A stretch of 64,000 bases of DNA, taken from contig NW_020825321.1 in the NCBI RefSeq assembly GCF_003286085.1, positions 1-64,000 of the forward strand, read 5' to 3'. Below are positions 55,871 through 64,000 of the stretch, piece by piece; the first letter of the stretch is position 1, and each line of letters starts with the position of its first letter. The translations under genes and the position numbers were made by a program. The notes below the pieces were generated by a model that saw nothing but the letters and a program-made list of their open reading frames with translations, did not search any database and had not been told where the DNA came from. Source of the DNA: Drosophila persimilis (Eukaryota > Arthropoda > Insecta > Diptera > Drosophilidae).

Positions 55871-55998
55871 TTCATATACTTATTTATTTGCTCTATAATA
55901 TTTACAATTTATATTTATCGGACAAGAGTGTGTTGGGACTAGGGGCCCCGCGGACTGCGGTACTGCCGCAAAGCATTGCTTCGCAGTGGCGTGGACTC

Positions 55999-58995
55999 CT
56001 ACTCCGTCTGCTCCTTCCGCCTTCTCTCCAAGGACCTAAGCGTTCGCATCACGCTAGAGGCGAACTCCGCGGCCGCTTCCCACACCTTCGGGTCTGCCAG
56101 CATCAGCGGCACCAGAGTCTCGGTGCTGACCCTAGACCCTGCTACTGTCTCCAATGTCTGACGCTCGAGGTCAAACCTGTGGCAGTCGAAGAGGACGTGG
56201 CGAGCGTCCTCCTCTATGCCTGTGCCACACTCGGGGCACCAGTCCTCTGTCTCGTGGCCGAAGCGCTTGAGGTAGCCGCGGAAGCAGCCATGTCCGCTCA
56301 GTGCCTGGGTAAGGTAGAAATCCACCAGGCCGTGCTTCCTTTCAACCCAGCATGCTATGCTTGGGATGGGGGTGTGGGTCCATCGGCCTTTGGGTGAGTG
56401 GTCCCATCGAGTCTGCCATCTGTCTATGCTGGTCCTTCTGGCGGCGTCCTTAATTTCTGCTTTGGAGCGTGCCTCGGCTGCACTGTCCGTCATGGCATCA
56501 TGGATCTCCTTCCTCTCCCTTATCAGCTCCCTGAGCGGGACTTGCCCGGCAATGACTAACGCGGCTTCGTCTGAGATGGTCCGGAACGAGCACGCGATCC
56601 TAATGGCGCACAGTCTGTACGTTGCCTCCACTCCTCGCATGTAGCTCCTCACCTTCGCGGCTTCTGCCCACACCGGAGCGGCGTAGAGCATCTGCGACGT
56701 CACGACGCTCGTCAGCAGCTTTCTCGTTGCCTGCTTTGGCCCTCTGGTGTTTAGCAGCATCCTGGATAGCGCTCCCGCGGTCCCACCGGCCTTCGTGTGG
56801 ACGTATTCCAGATGCTCTTTGAAGGACAGGCGCGTGTCGATGAGGACTCCAAGGTACTTGATGGACCTCTGCGATTCGATCGCGGTCCCACCAACCTGCA
56901 CTCTGGCGGTCTCGACCACTTTACGGCTGGATATCAGGACCGCCTCCGTTTTTTGGGCCACCAGCTCCAGCCTCGCGGCGGCTAGCCACGCCTCGACGGC
57001 TTGTATGGCGACGTTGGCAAGCTCCTCCACTGCGGCAAGTTCCTTCGCTACCGCCACTATTGCGACGTCGTCAGCGAAGCCCACCAGGTTAGTGTTGGCT
57101 GGCATCGGGAGCCGTAGGACCCCGTCGTACATGGCGTTCCAGAGCAGAGGTCCCAAAACGGAGCCCTGCGGGACTCCGGCTGAGCATTCGTATGCCCTAG
57201 AGCCCTGACATGTGTCCATTGTCAGCACCCTATTGCTGAAATAGCTGCGCGCTATATTCAGTAGGTAGCCCGGGATGTTGAAGGACCTCAGTGCCTCCAG
57301 CGTCCGGGTCCAGTCGGCCGAGTTGAAGGCGTTCCTTATGTCCAGTGTCACCACCAGACAATAGGACTTGGTTCCTCCTCTCCACCTGGTCCCAGCAATG
57401 GCTTCCTCCGCCGTTTGTACGACCCTCAAGATGGCGTCCAGCGTCGACCTCCCTTTCCTGAACCCGTATTGGTTCTGGGAGAGACCGCCTGCTGCTTCGA
57501 TGGCTGCGCTCAGCCTCGCACCGATCACCCTTTCGAAGACTTTTCCCATGGAGTCCAGAAGGCAGATGGGCCTGTAGGAAGAGGCCACCCCTTTCGGCTT
57601 GCCCGGCTTGGTTAATAGTAGGAGCCGTTGCCTTTTCCACCTCTCGGGGAACGTCCCCTCCTGGAGGCATTTGTTGAAAAGGCCCGCAACTTCCCTCGGG
57701 AGTAGAAGAAGTGCCAGCTTCAACGCGCTGTTGGGGATCGCATCCGGACCCGGAGCCTTCCTAGGTATCAGGTTTCTGCCTGCCTGCACCACCTCGGCTT
57801 CCGTAACCTCGCAGATGTCGCTTGGGCTATGCTCGAACCGCAGGGAGCTAGGGATCTGCCGTCCTCGAGGAAACAGTACCCTGACTATACACTCCAGTGC
57901 CTCTGGATCTGTTGGAGCTTTGCTGCCTGCGTTCAGCCTCTTCACCACCATCCTGTACGCGCCTCCCCAGGGGTCCTCTTCGGCGGCATCACACAGCTTA
58001 AGGAAGCATTCCCTCTTGCTGTTCCTTATGGCGGTCTTCAGCTCCTTCCTCGCCGCTTTGTAGGTCTCGCTGCATCGGGCCAAGCGCGATGTGCCTCTGG
58101 CTCGCTGGAGCAGCCTTCTGGCCCGGTGGCAGGTTCTACGGAGAGCCGCAATCGCTTCGCTCCACCAGAAAACTGGATCCTTGTGCTTCCGGAACGTCCC
58201 TCTCGGTAGCATGCTCTGGTCGCAGGCGCCTTCAAGTGCGTCCGCCAATTTGGTCGCCATATCGTTGGCTCCGTCTGCATCGTTTGCAGAGTAGCCCTCA
58301 AGGGCGCTTGCGAAGACTTGGGCCCTCAGCGTGTCCTGGCGGTACGCCTTCCCATGCCGGAACGGGGTACCTCTCGATCGGGCAAGGGTGCCCAGGGTGC
58401 ATAGTATGGCCTCGTGGTCGCTGGCAGTGTATGCGTCGCTGATCCTCCATCGGGCGTGCCGGGCCAGCGTGCTGCTGGCATAGGTGAGATCGATGATCGA
58501 CCCTACACCTGCCCTGCTGAAAGTTTGTTGGGACCCTTCGTTCAGAAGGACGACGTCCAGAGAGGCAAAAGCCTCCAACACCGTGCGGCCCCTGGCGTTT
58601 GTACGGGAGGACCCCCATTCCAGGGCCCAGGCGTTGAAGTCGCTTCCGACTACGACGTTGTTCCGTCCTCGCAGATCGCAGCTCAGCTCGTCCATAATGC
58701 GGCTGAAAGTCTCCAGTGAGAGGCTGGGTGCCAGGTAGCAGCTGTAGAACCATATGCCGCCTACATACCCTCGGACGAATCCGTCAGCCGACCTGGTGTC
58801 GCTCAATTGCGGCGCGTCGACGCCACAGAGCCACAGGGCCGCTTTGCCAGTAAGGTCCGTGGCCCAATCGCTGCTGCTGCCCACCTTATGTGGTTCGCTG
58901 AGGAGTGCCACATCAGAGCCAAGCTCGCGCACCGTCTGCGTCAGGAGATCCTGTGCGGCCCTGCAGTGATTCAGGTTGAGTTGAATCAACTGCAT
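55999..58995 (-). CDS. LINE-D ORF2: endonuclease and reverse transcriptase
   Basis: 998 residues, no internal stop. The AP-endonuclease starts QLIQLNLNHCRAAQ and contains VVGSDFNAWALEWGSS near residue 116 and the SDH motif (TASDHEAIL) near 194. RT: RKAPGPDAIPNSALK near 425, GFRKGRSTLDAILR near 520, motif A VVTLDIRNAFNSADW near 550, motif B SAGVPQGSVLGPLLWN near 607 and catalytic VGFADDVAIVA near 640. The C-terminal CCHC-like segment CPECGTGIEEDARHVLFDC is near 925. The start at 58995 overlaps ORF1's stop by 10 bp, suggesting coupled translation or reinitiation. No RNase H domain. Family knowledge: it nicks target DNA and copies its RNA there. Confidence 0.94.
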   Translation of the reverse strand: MQLIQLNLNHCRAAQDLLTQTVRELGSDVALLSEPHKVGSSSDWATDLTGKAALWLCGVDAPQLSDTRSADGFVRGYVGGIWFYSCYLAPSLSLETFSRIMDELSCDLRGRNNVVVGSDFNAWALEWGSSRTNARGRTVLEAFASLDVVLLNEGSQQTFSRAGVGSIIDLTYASSTLARHARWRISDAYTASDHEAILCTLGTLARSRGTPFRHGKAYRQDTLRAQVFASALEGYSANDADGANDMATKLADALEGACDQSMLPRGTFRKHKDPVFWWSEAIAALRRTCHRARRLLQRARGTSRLARCSETYKAARKELKTAIRNSKRECFLKLCDAAEEDPWGGAYRMVVKRLNAGSKAPTDPEALECIVRVLFPRGRQIPSSLRFEHSPSDICEVTEAEVVQAGRNLIPRKAPGPDAIPNSALKLALLLLPREVAGLFNKCLQEGTFPERWKRQRLLLLTKPGKPKGVASSYRPICLLDSMGKVFERVIGARLSAAIEAAGGLSQNQYGFRKGRSTLDAILRVVQTAEEAIAGTRWRGGTKSYCLVVTLDIRNAFNSADWTRTLEALRSFNIPGYLLNIARSYFSNRVLTMDTCQGSRAYECSAGVPQGSVLGPLLWNAMYDGVLRLPMPANTNLVGFADDVAIVAVAKELAAVEELANVAIQAVEAWLAAARLELVAQKTEAVLISSRKVVETARVQVGGTAIESQRSIKYLGVLIDTRLSFKEHLEYVHTKAGGTAGALSRMLLNTRGPKQATRKLLTSVVTSQMLYAAPVWAEAAKVRSYMRGVEATYRLCAIRIACSFRTISDEAALVIAGQVPLRELIRERKEIHDAMTDSAAEARSKAEIKDAARRTSIDRWQTRWDHSPKGRWTHTPIPSIACWVERKHGLVDFYLTQALSGHGCFRGYLKRFGHETEDWCPECGTGIEEDARHVLFDCHRFDLERQTLETVAGSRVSTETLVPLMLADPKVWEAAAEFASSVMRTLRSLERRRKEQTE

Positions 58996-60602
58996 GTCGT
59001 CCTGGTTTTGCCGACCCCGCTTCGCGTGGCTGGGCAGTTTTTAGTGCCTGCCTGGTGCGTGACCTCCTTCTTTCCAGCTGCTGAGCAGATGAAGCACGCA
59101 GGCTCTTTTTTGCATTCGGCAACTTTGTGCCCTTTTTCCCCGCATTTGATGCAGCAGCCACTCCTGTCCACTATACTCTTGCAGTTCCGTGCGATATGCC
59201 CGGGTTCCAGGCATCGGTAGCACCTTGGGAGTCCATCTCTTTCCCGGATCCTACCTATGGTCCAGCCGATCCTCACCTTGCCGCCTTTCAGGACCGCTTG
59301 GCCCAGGGAGAAGGGCAAGCTGACCACCGCCAGCTGGGACTCCGCGTATCCGCGGCGCAGACTGCGGACTCTTACTCGACCCTCGTCAATGTTGAATTGG
59401 CGAGTTAGAGCGGCACAGATCTCCTGCTCCGTCGCGAGGGAGTCGATGTCCCGTATCTCCAATATGACCACCTTCGAGTCTTCCGTCATTGCTCGCACAG
59501 ACGCTCCATCGCCGAGGACACGTGCGATGCTGGCCTTCATGCCCTCAGCACTCTCCACGCTGTCTTTTGCAACCTCCAGCAGAAGGTTGCCGTTTGTGGT
59601 ACGGCGTACCTTGGAGACGCAGCTTCCCAGGTCGGAAAGCTGGTTGTCGTGTCGTCTGGTGACCATTGCCAGAACCTCGCTGTACGACTTCCTGGGGGCC
59701 TGAACTATGACCGCGTCTGGGCGAGCGCGGCGCGCTGCTCTCGGCCTCTTGGCCACCACGCTCCATTCGCTGTCCGGGATTCCGGGGCTCTTGGGCTGCC
59801 TCATGGCGCTGGTCGTCGCCACATCTCCGTGTGGCCGCAACGGGGCCTTTTTAAGGGTCCTCTTGGTTGCGATAGCTCCTTTTCGCTGCCTTGGGCGCGT
59901 AGGTGGGGTTCCCGGCTCCCCCAATGGACCTTCGGCCACGGATGGCTGGCTAAGTCTGCGCCACGGTTCGGTTTGCGCTGCGGCATCTTTCCTCCAGACG
60001 GTCGTTGTCTGCTGCTCCTTGTCTGCGCTCCGCGTGCTCTGTGAGCATTTCGGGCACAGGCCTTGGGCGTCGGAGCCTTCCTGCGGCGCGCTTCTACCCG
60101 CTGCAGCCTCTTGGCTCGATTGGATGATGTTCGAGTGCAGCTCCTTCATGCGCACGAACAGTGCTCTGGTGGCCATGTTGATGTGACGCGTATTTTTGTC
60201 CATCATCCTGGTCTGAACCTCATCAAGGATTTTTCCCAGCTCCGAGAGGTTCTCAAGGCAGGTAGCCTCCTGGTGGGCCTTGCTCTTCTTGGGCGGCGTT
60301 TGCCTCTGGGAACTTCCCGGGCTGGCTGGGTCCCGAACCCTCTTGGGGGTCTCCCTAGAGTCTAGGTCCCGACTCTGCGCCGCTGCTGCTGGAGATGGAG
60401 ATGGCTCGGGTGCCGGCGATCGGGCGAGCATGCTACCCTTCCTGAAGGCGAGCTTTTCCTCCTCCTCCATTCCGTTGATTACTTTAGTATTTGAATTTCG
60501 AAATTGAAATCTCCCTCCGTTGGCGCGCAAATCCAGCTCTCTCCAACACTCTGGCAGCCCAGGGTCGATCGGGGCTGTCTGGCAACACCGTCCGTGTGGC
60601 AA
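58986..60602 (-). CDS. LINE-D ORF1: gag-like RNA-binding protein
   Basis: Frame of 538 codons without internal stop. The likelier start is the ATG of MEEEEKLAFRKGSM, about 44 codons inside, since the upstream residues are unlike ORF1 starts. The N-terminal half is Pro/Lys/Arg-rich (nuclear or RNA-binding). A conserved gag-like fold region (KVVILEIRDIDSLATEQEIC) follows. Three zinc knuckles end it: CYRCLEPGHIARNC, CIKCGEKGHKVAEC and CFICSAAGKKEVTHQAGTKNC. The stop TGA lies inside the ORF2 start region. Confidence 0.92.
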   Translation of the reverse strand: MPHGRCCQTAPIDPGLPECWRELDLRANGGRFQFRNSNTKVINGMEEEEKLAFRKGSMLARSPAPEPSPSPAAAAQSRDLDSRETPKRVRDPASPGSSQRQTPPKKSKAHQEATCLENLSELGKILDEVQTRMMDKNTRHINMATRALFVRMKELHSNIIQSSQEAAAGRSAPQEGSDAQGLCPKCSQSTRSADKEQQTTTVWRKDAAAQTEPWRRLSQPSVAEGPLGEPGTPPTRPRQRKGAIATKRTLKKAPLRPHGDVATTSAMRQPKSPGIPDSEWSVVAKRPRAARRARPDAVIVQAPRKSYSEVLAMVTRRHDNQLSDLGSCVSKVRRTTNGNLLLEVAKDSVESAEGMKASIARVLGDGASVRAMTEDSKVVILEIRDIDSLATEQEICAALTRQFNIDEGRVRVRSLRRGYAESQLAVVSLPFSLGQAVLKGGKVRIGWTIGRIRERDGLPRCYRCLEPGHIARNCKSIVDRSGCCIKCGEKGHKVAECKKEPACFICSAAGKKEVTHQAGTKNCPATRSGVGKTRTTCS

Positions 60603-60980
60603 CTCTACGCGATCACCTGTCTGGCGGCGCGATCAGCTGCTGTGTGTGAAGCTCCGGACGAGAAGAAGAAGAAAGAAGAAAAGTTGAGTGAGAATTCCTT
60701 TTTTCCCCTCCACCAACAATGTGGAAAGTGGAAGTGGAAGGCGCCAAAACAAGGGTTCACCCCCCCTTCCCCTGCTGGATGGAGCGCACTGATTGTGCCC
60801 CTGCAACAGAGCGGGATGCCGGTGGGGCCGGTTTTTATACGCAGTACGTACCGGTGCGACAGCAACCTGCTCTCAAAAGCTTTTCTTCCAGGTAACACGC
60901 GCAGCGCGGATGCTGAAAACGGAAAATCAGGAGCCCGTGATTCGAAACAACCGCACTTGAAAACGCTCAACGTACTCTCT
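60603..60980 (-). promoter_or_regulatory. LINE-D 5' untranslated region
   Basis: 378 bp between the target duplication and ORF1. By analogy with related LINEs it should hold an internal promoter. No TATA box is obvious at the start. A G/C-rich tract and a purine-rich strand (60657-60690) lie within. Confidence 0.6.
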
Positions 60981-60991
60981 CAATTGGTGCG

Positions 60992-61200
60992 TTTGTGCAG
61001 AAGTGTGTGTCAGCCAATTGAAGATCACTAAACACATCGAGTGCCGATGCATCAATGTTTTGCCTTCCCATTGATGAAGTTATTCTGCCAAGTACATGGG
61101 CGTTTACAGTCAAATGATCCTCAGAAATTCGAGACTTGATGTGAAGTGTGCTGAATCCCCTTGGTTTCAGCTTTCACTGAAGATATTCAAACAAGGATGC
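60992..61200 (-). pseudogene. BEL-3 protease end, upstream of LINE-D
   Basis: Minus-strand codons STLHIKSRISEDHLTVNAHV and LQLADTHFCTNAPID, typical of the end of the BEL protease domain and the pre-RT block. The frame runs into the target duplication and continues at 55838. The protease active site (DSG) is not seen; sequence between here and gag seems to be missing. Confidence 0.83.
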
Positions 61201-61373
61201 GTGATTGTGAACGTGCCAACCCACGAGCGTGAATGAAACGTTCCGATACTTACGAGAGTTCTGAACCAGTATCCAATAAGAAGCGATATGTTATGTAGCC
61301 CCCATTTGCCTTTTTATCATAAACCATGGCCGTGGGTAATGTGCTTCTGTTCAATCCCTTTGCTTGATTAGAT

Positions 61374-62644
61374 TACATGTGTATTTTGATTTACACTTGT
61401 TGCTCAAATGACCAGGCTTCAAACAGTTATAGCATAGATTTTTATCTTTTACAAAAGAGCGCCTTTGAAATCCTGTCATATGCAAAAATTATGGACAGCC
61501 ATACAGAATGTGTTCTGTGGAATGGCATTTGGTGCAGTTGCTGCCCTATACGGCCACCATCGAGTGTGTGAACCCTTTTGATTTGTCCCCGTGAGTTACT
61601 GTTTTCCCCGCAGACGCAGGCTCCCCTTTGCTTAGTTCCAATTCCTCGCAACGATCATCCAAGAACTTGAAGAAGTCGTCGAGAGTGGGTGAGTCTTTAT
61701 CCAAACTGCGTTCAATCCACCTGCGCCTTGTGTCGGCATCAAGTTTTTCCAGTGCTAGATATATAATCCAACAGTCGCGTCCCGTTTGATTTACGGCATC
61801 CTGACCACGTACAATTTCGTTTGCACCGTCGGACACTTTACGCAAAATCGCAGCATCAATTTTAGTAATTGTTCCAATTGTTTAATAAATTGTTCCAAAA
61901 ACGAGTTTACAATATGCCTCGGCCGATTGTACCTTTCCTTGAGACGTTCCCATCCAGTGTTGTAAGCAGTATCCGTGATCCTTAAATGTCATACCAAGTT
62001 GGCAGCCTCATCGATAAGTAGTGTTTTCAAATGCTGCATGCTATGAATTGTACTTTCATAGATATCCTGAAATGCTGGCCACTCTGTGTAGCTGTGTAGG
62101 CCAGCGAATCGTTTGATTTGAATTTTTGGCAATTGCTCTGTATTGGTGTGACCGCACCAACTGCAGAATTCGAATTCACCGCGCCTCTTAACTCGCCGCT
62201 CTCGCTTTCTCCAGCAGCATGCACAGACATGTTCGTCGTGTTCTGGCTTGCAGCTAACTGTTCAAATAGCTGTTGTTGTTGTAGCAGGCTGAGTATTGCG
62301 TCGCTAATTAGATGATGCTCTCTGCTGCTATTTCCGTTGATCGTTGCAGTTGTAGTTGTTTGTACTAACCTCTTTTTCTCCAAAATAGTTGCATGTGCCA
62401 ATAGATACTTTTCCTCGTAGAGTGCATTGTCTTCCTCTGGATCCCCATACCTATCCACGTGTTCGAGAAGGGCTATGGAATCTCCAAGCTGTGAGAACTC
62501 TTTCCAAGCCGATTGGAGCAGTTCTATCCGTGAGGTGACCTCCGCCGTTGTAGTTGGTTCCTCCCGTTCAGCCCAAGCCAATGCGCGTGTGATAATGGAT
62601 TTGAGTCTGCCACGGGCTTTTACCAATGCCTTTAATTGTTCCAT
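61374..62644 (-). pseudogene. BEL-3 gag
   Basis: Gag beginning MEQLKALVKARGRLKS at 62644; an ATG three codons upstream gives the longer frame. The first frame ends near 62027 after a Gln-rich run (LLQQQQLFEQLAAS). The capsid-like part continues at about 61546-61845 (LALEKLDADTRRRWIERSL). The zinc knuckles follow at about 61374-61545: CTKCHSTEHILYGC with a stop after it, then CYNCLKPGHLSNKC. Confidence 0.85.
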
Positions 62645-62714
62645 TGTAAACAATTTTCAATGAACACCAATGCACACAAAACTGTTCAAGAATCCTGCTC
62701 GAAGGACCAAAGAA
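62645..62714 (-). other. BEL-3 leader and primer-binding site
   Basis: Short leader. The minus strand directly after the LTR reads TTCTTTGGTCCTTCGAGC, a tRNA primer-binding site of the type used by roo-like BEL elements. Confidence 0.75.
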
Positions 62715-62890
62715 TGTTCGCGAATAATATGCTCGACGGATTTGATTCTAGTGGACTGTATTTATTTTGTTCTTGTCCAGTTCGATGTCTATTTGTGTGT
62801 ATACAAATATTCGTCTCTTCCCTTCTCTTCTTGTTCTCTTTTGGCGATGGTTCTTCGCTTAGCGATGGACTTGTTATACGTTCCTCAACA
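62715..62890 (-). repeat. BEL-3 5' LTR
   Basis: 176 bp, minus-strand TGTTGAGGAACG...GCGAACA. Its right edge is followed by GCTGG (62891-62895), matching 53068-53072. Confidence 0.92.
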
Positions 62891-63018
62891 GCTGGAATGT
62901 TAGTTAAGTCTGAATAGTTATGTTTTATCAATTCCATGAATTTACTACGTTCTTTATCCGTTCGCTTTGGATCGATATTAAAGCTGTCCTCTTCTTTTGT
63001 TATTTCAATACTATACAT
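62891..63018 (-). pseudogene. gypsy-2 pol linker, upstream side of BEL-3
   Basis: Minus-strand codons FNIDPKRTDKERSKFMELIK and HNYSDLTNIPA, the segment between protease and RT in gypsy elements. It joins the frame at 53072. Protease and gag are not present further right. Confidence 0.8.
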
Positions 63019-63128
63019 ATATACATGGTATATCTATGTCGGTTCTTTTTAATGATTCACTTGCCATATGCCTTGCTCTTTATCTTTCAATAAATAGTCA
63101 ATGTTATTCAATTTAATTGAATAGTCAA
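63019..63128. other. AT-rich flank of BEL-5
   Basis: Non-coding. TAGTCAATGTTATTCAAT and ATTGAATAGTCAATG form a loose inverted repeat. It probably belongs to gypsy-2 or its original host site. Confidence 0.45.
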
Positions 63129-63428
63129 TGTAGCGCCATTTGGCGTATAATAATTGTTATTAGGATAGTATTTTATGAAGTCTAGTGTAAGTTAGGCTAG
63201 GGCAAAGCGGGAGCGCAATAAAAGCTCGCTCTTGGCGAATTCGCCCCGCTTTGCCACCGTAGGTAAGATAGGCGAAGAAGAAATTGTTTGAATATATGAA
63301 GAAAGTCGAGAAAAATCTATTGAAACGAACGCACGCACTCCTTTTTTTTTCGTCGTCGTAAAATAGAAATTTGCAGTCACCCAAGTTTTTCGGTCTCTTT
63401 TATTTAGAAAAACTATTCTAAATTTTCA
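63129..63428 (+). repeat. BEL-5 5' LTR (diverged relative of BEL-1)
   Basis: 300 bp, TGTAGCGCCATT...AATTTTCA, the same length class as the BEL-1 LTR. It shares the blocks ATGAAGTCTAGTGTAAGTTA, GGAGCGCAATAAAAGCTCGC and GAATTCGCCCCGCTTTGCCA. The middle is diverged. It is followed by the same TGGCGCCCCCGGGTGGAC primer-binding site. Confidence 0.88.
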
Positions 63429-64000
63429 TGGCGCCCCCGGGTGGACTTGCAAATTAAACCAAAATCTATCATACCTATATACATGCATATGTGCTACAGC
63501 TAAATTGCCAAATTGACCGCGACGTGTGTGCAAAGAATACAACAAACAAACGTGCAATACCCTATCTGCAGCTATATACCAAAGGAGATATATATACCAT
63601 CTACCAAAGGAGATCCAAGTGGAGCATCCAGCTTCAGAAGAGGAGAGTACAGCACCTGGAATTTCCAATCTTATCAAGAGGTATTTGTGCAAAAATTGAA
63701 AGCTCGAGTGAAGGCGAAAAAATTAAAAAACTCGCAATTATTGTCTTGTGCTGAAACAATTGCACCTCGCTTTCAATTCTTGGCACATACGTATGACATA
63801 GTAGAACTAGATTTGCATGCTGTAGTTAGAGTTGAGCATATATATTAATACATATATACAGTGACATATCCATAATTCCCCACATCCCATACACATTATG
63901 TTTATGTACAATTCATCCACCCCATCCACACAAGTAACAGGGCCCCCCATAATATAAACAATGGACCACATTGTTTCATCAACATTAGAATCACGCCACT
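63429..64000 (+). other. BEL-5 primer-binding site and leader (runs off window)
   Basis: Leader related to BEL-1 in patches (GAGGTATTTGTGCA near 63680, CTTTCAATTCTTGGCAC near 63768, TTTGCATGC near 63812). The ORFs of 87-111 codons here have no support. The gag start would lie beyond the window. Confidence 0.78.

Larger units (their letters stand above)
55839..60980 (-). mobile_element. LINE-D, R1-clade, apparently full length and intact
   Basis: Minus-strand non-LTR element of 5.14 kb with a 29-nt poly-A tail (T-run 55839-55867), a short 3' UTR, intact ORF2, intact ORF1 and a 378-bp 5' UTR. It is flanked by an 11-bp target duplication, TCAATTGGTGC, at 55828-55838 and 60981-60991. It is GC-rich, unlike its AT-rich surroundings. 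The target lies in BEL pol, not 28S rDNA, so it is an R1-clade member without strict rDNA specificity, or a stray copy. Candidate active element. Confidence 0.93.
53073..62890 (-). mobile_element. BEL-3, minus strand, split by LINE-D
   Basis: LTRs at 53073-53285 and 62715-62890 with TG/CA ends, flanked by GCTGG (53068-53072 and 62891-62895). Gag is near 61374-62644 and protease/pol at 60992-61200 and 53286-55838. LINE-D (55839-60980) interrupts the codons just before RT. The style is roo-like. Multiple frameshifts and internal loss between gag and protease. Confidence 0.92.

Noticed and set aside
55510-59703. Long plus-strand ORFs (up to 295 codons) opposite LINE-D
   Set aside because: They are antisense shadows of the GC-rich ORF1/ORF2 and have no recognisable domains.
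63988-64000. ATCACGCCACT at the window end, as at 41045 and 45237
   Set aside because: Only 11 bp at the edge; too short to distinguish from chance without the next bases.

Overview
The window looks like repeat-dense, gene-poor insect chromatin, almost certainly Drosophila. It holds LTR retrotransposons of the BEL/Pao and Ty3/gypsy groups, four non-LTR (LINE) families, a mariner relic and many copies of a short DINE-1/INE-1-type Helitron. The DINE-1 subtype (about 1.1 kb, GA-rich blocks, 24-bp terminal hairpin) and the LOA-type LINEs suggest the obscura group (pseudoobscura/miranda/persimilis/subobscura). That placement rests on remembered family features, not on a search. I found no convincing single-copy host gene, no tRNA or rRNA gene and no CRISPR. 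One possible spliced exon lies at 37771-38105.

Region 1 (1-23487) is a nest. A 412/mdg1-like gypsy element (here gypsy-1) carries a DINE-1 inside gag. It also carries a BEL element (BEL-1) inserted just after the protease, with 5-bp target duplication CAGAC (6773-6777 and 21040-21044). BEL-1 is present as LTR-body-LTR-body-LTR, two bodies sharing a middle LTR. The 5' part of the nest (gypsy-1 gag/protease with DINE-1, plus the BEL-1 LTR) is also tandemly repeated with a 4068-bp period, from position 1 to about 6840. The downstream half of gypsy-1 (RT, RNase H, integrase) resumes at 21040 and is cut at about 23487.

Region 2 (23488-34992) starts with a CR1-like LINE fragment (LINE-A). It continues with a minus-strand LOA/R1-type LINE (LINE-B) split by a complete but decayed minus-strand BEL/Pao element (BEL-2, 25714-31737, target duplication ATGTG). 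A diverged DINE-1, a second LINE-A 3' fragment and an isolated LTR with its primer-binding site follow.

Region 3 (34993-46215) is older, patchier sequence. It holds DINE-1 copies, a CAG-rich microsatellite, a gag-like coiled-coil relic, the candidate exon, a 126-bp tandem repeat, a mariner transposase relic, a decayed minus-strand LOA-type LINE (LINE-C) and a GC-rich stretch with a TATA-like promoter.

Region 4 (46216-64000) holds a broken BEL relic (BEL-4) and then a three-level nest on the minus strand. A gypsy element (gypsy-2) is split by BEL-3 (53073-62890, target duplication GCTGG). BEL-3 is itself split by an apparently intact R1-clade LINE (LINE-D, 55839-60980, target duplication of 11 bp, 29-bp poly-A tail). 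The right edge is the 5' LTR and leader of another BEL (BEL-5), a diverged relative of BEL-1.

In several places the interrupted reading frame can be followed across an insertion, so the order of events can be read directly. The elements do not act as a host pathway. The only units with apparently undamaged coding capacity are the two LINE-D ORFs. The dense nesting on both strands would suit pericentromeric heterochromatin, a Y/neo-Y region or a piRNA-producing locus; which of these cannot be told from sequence alone.
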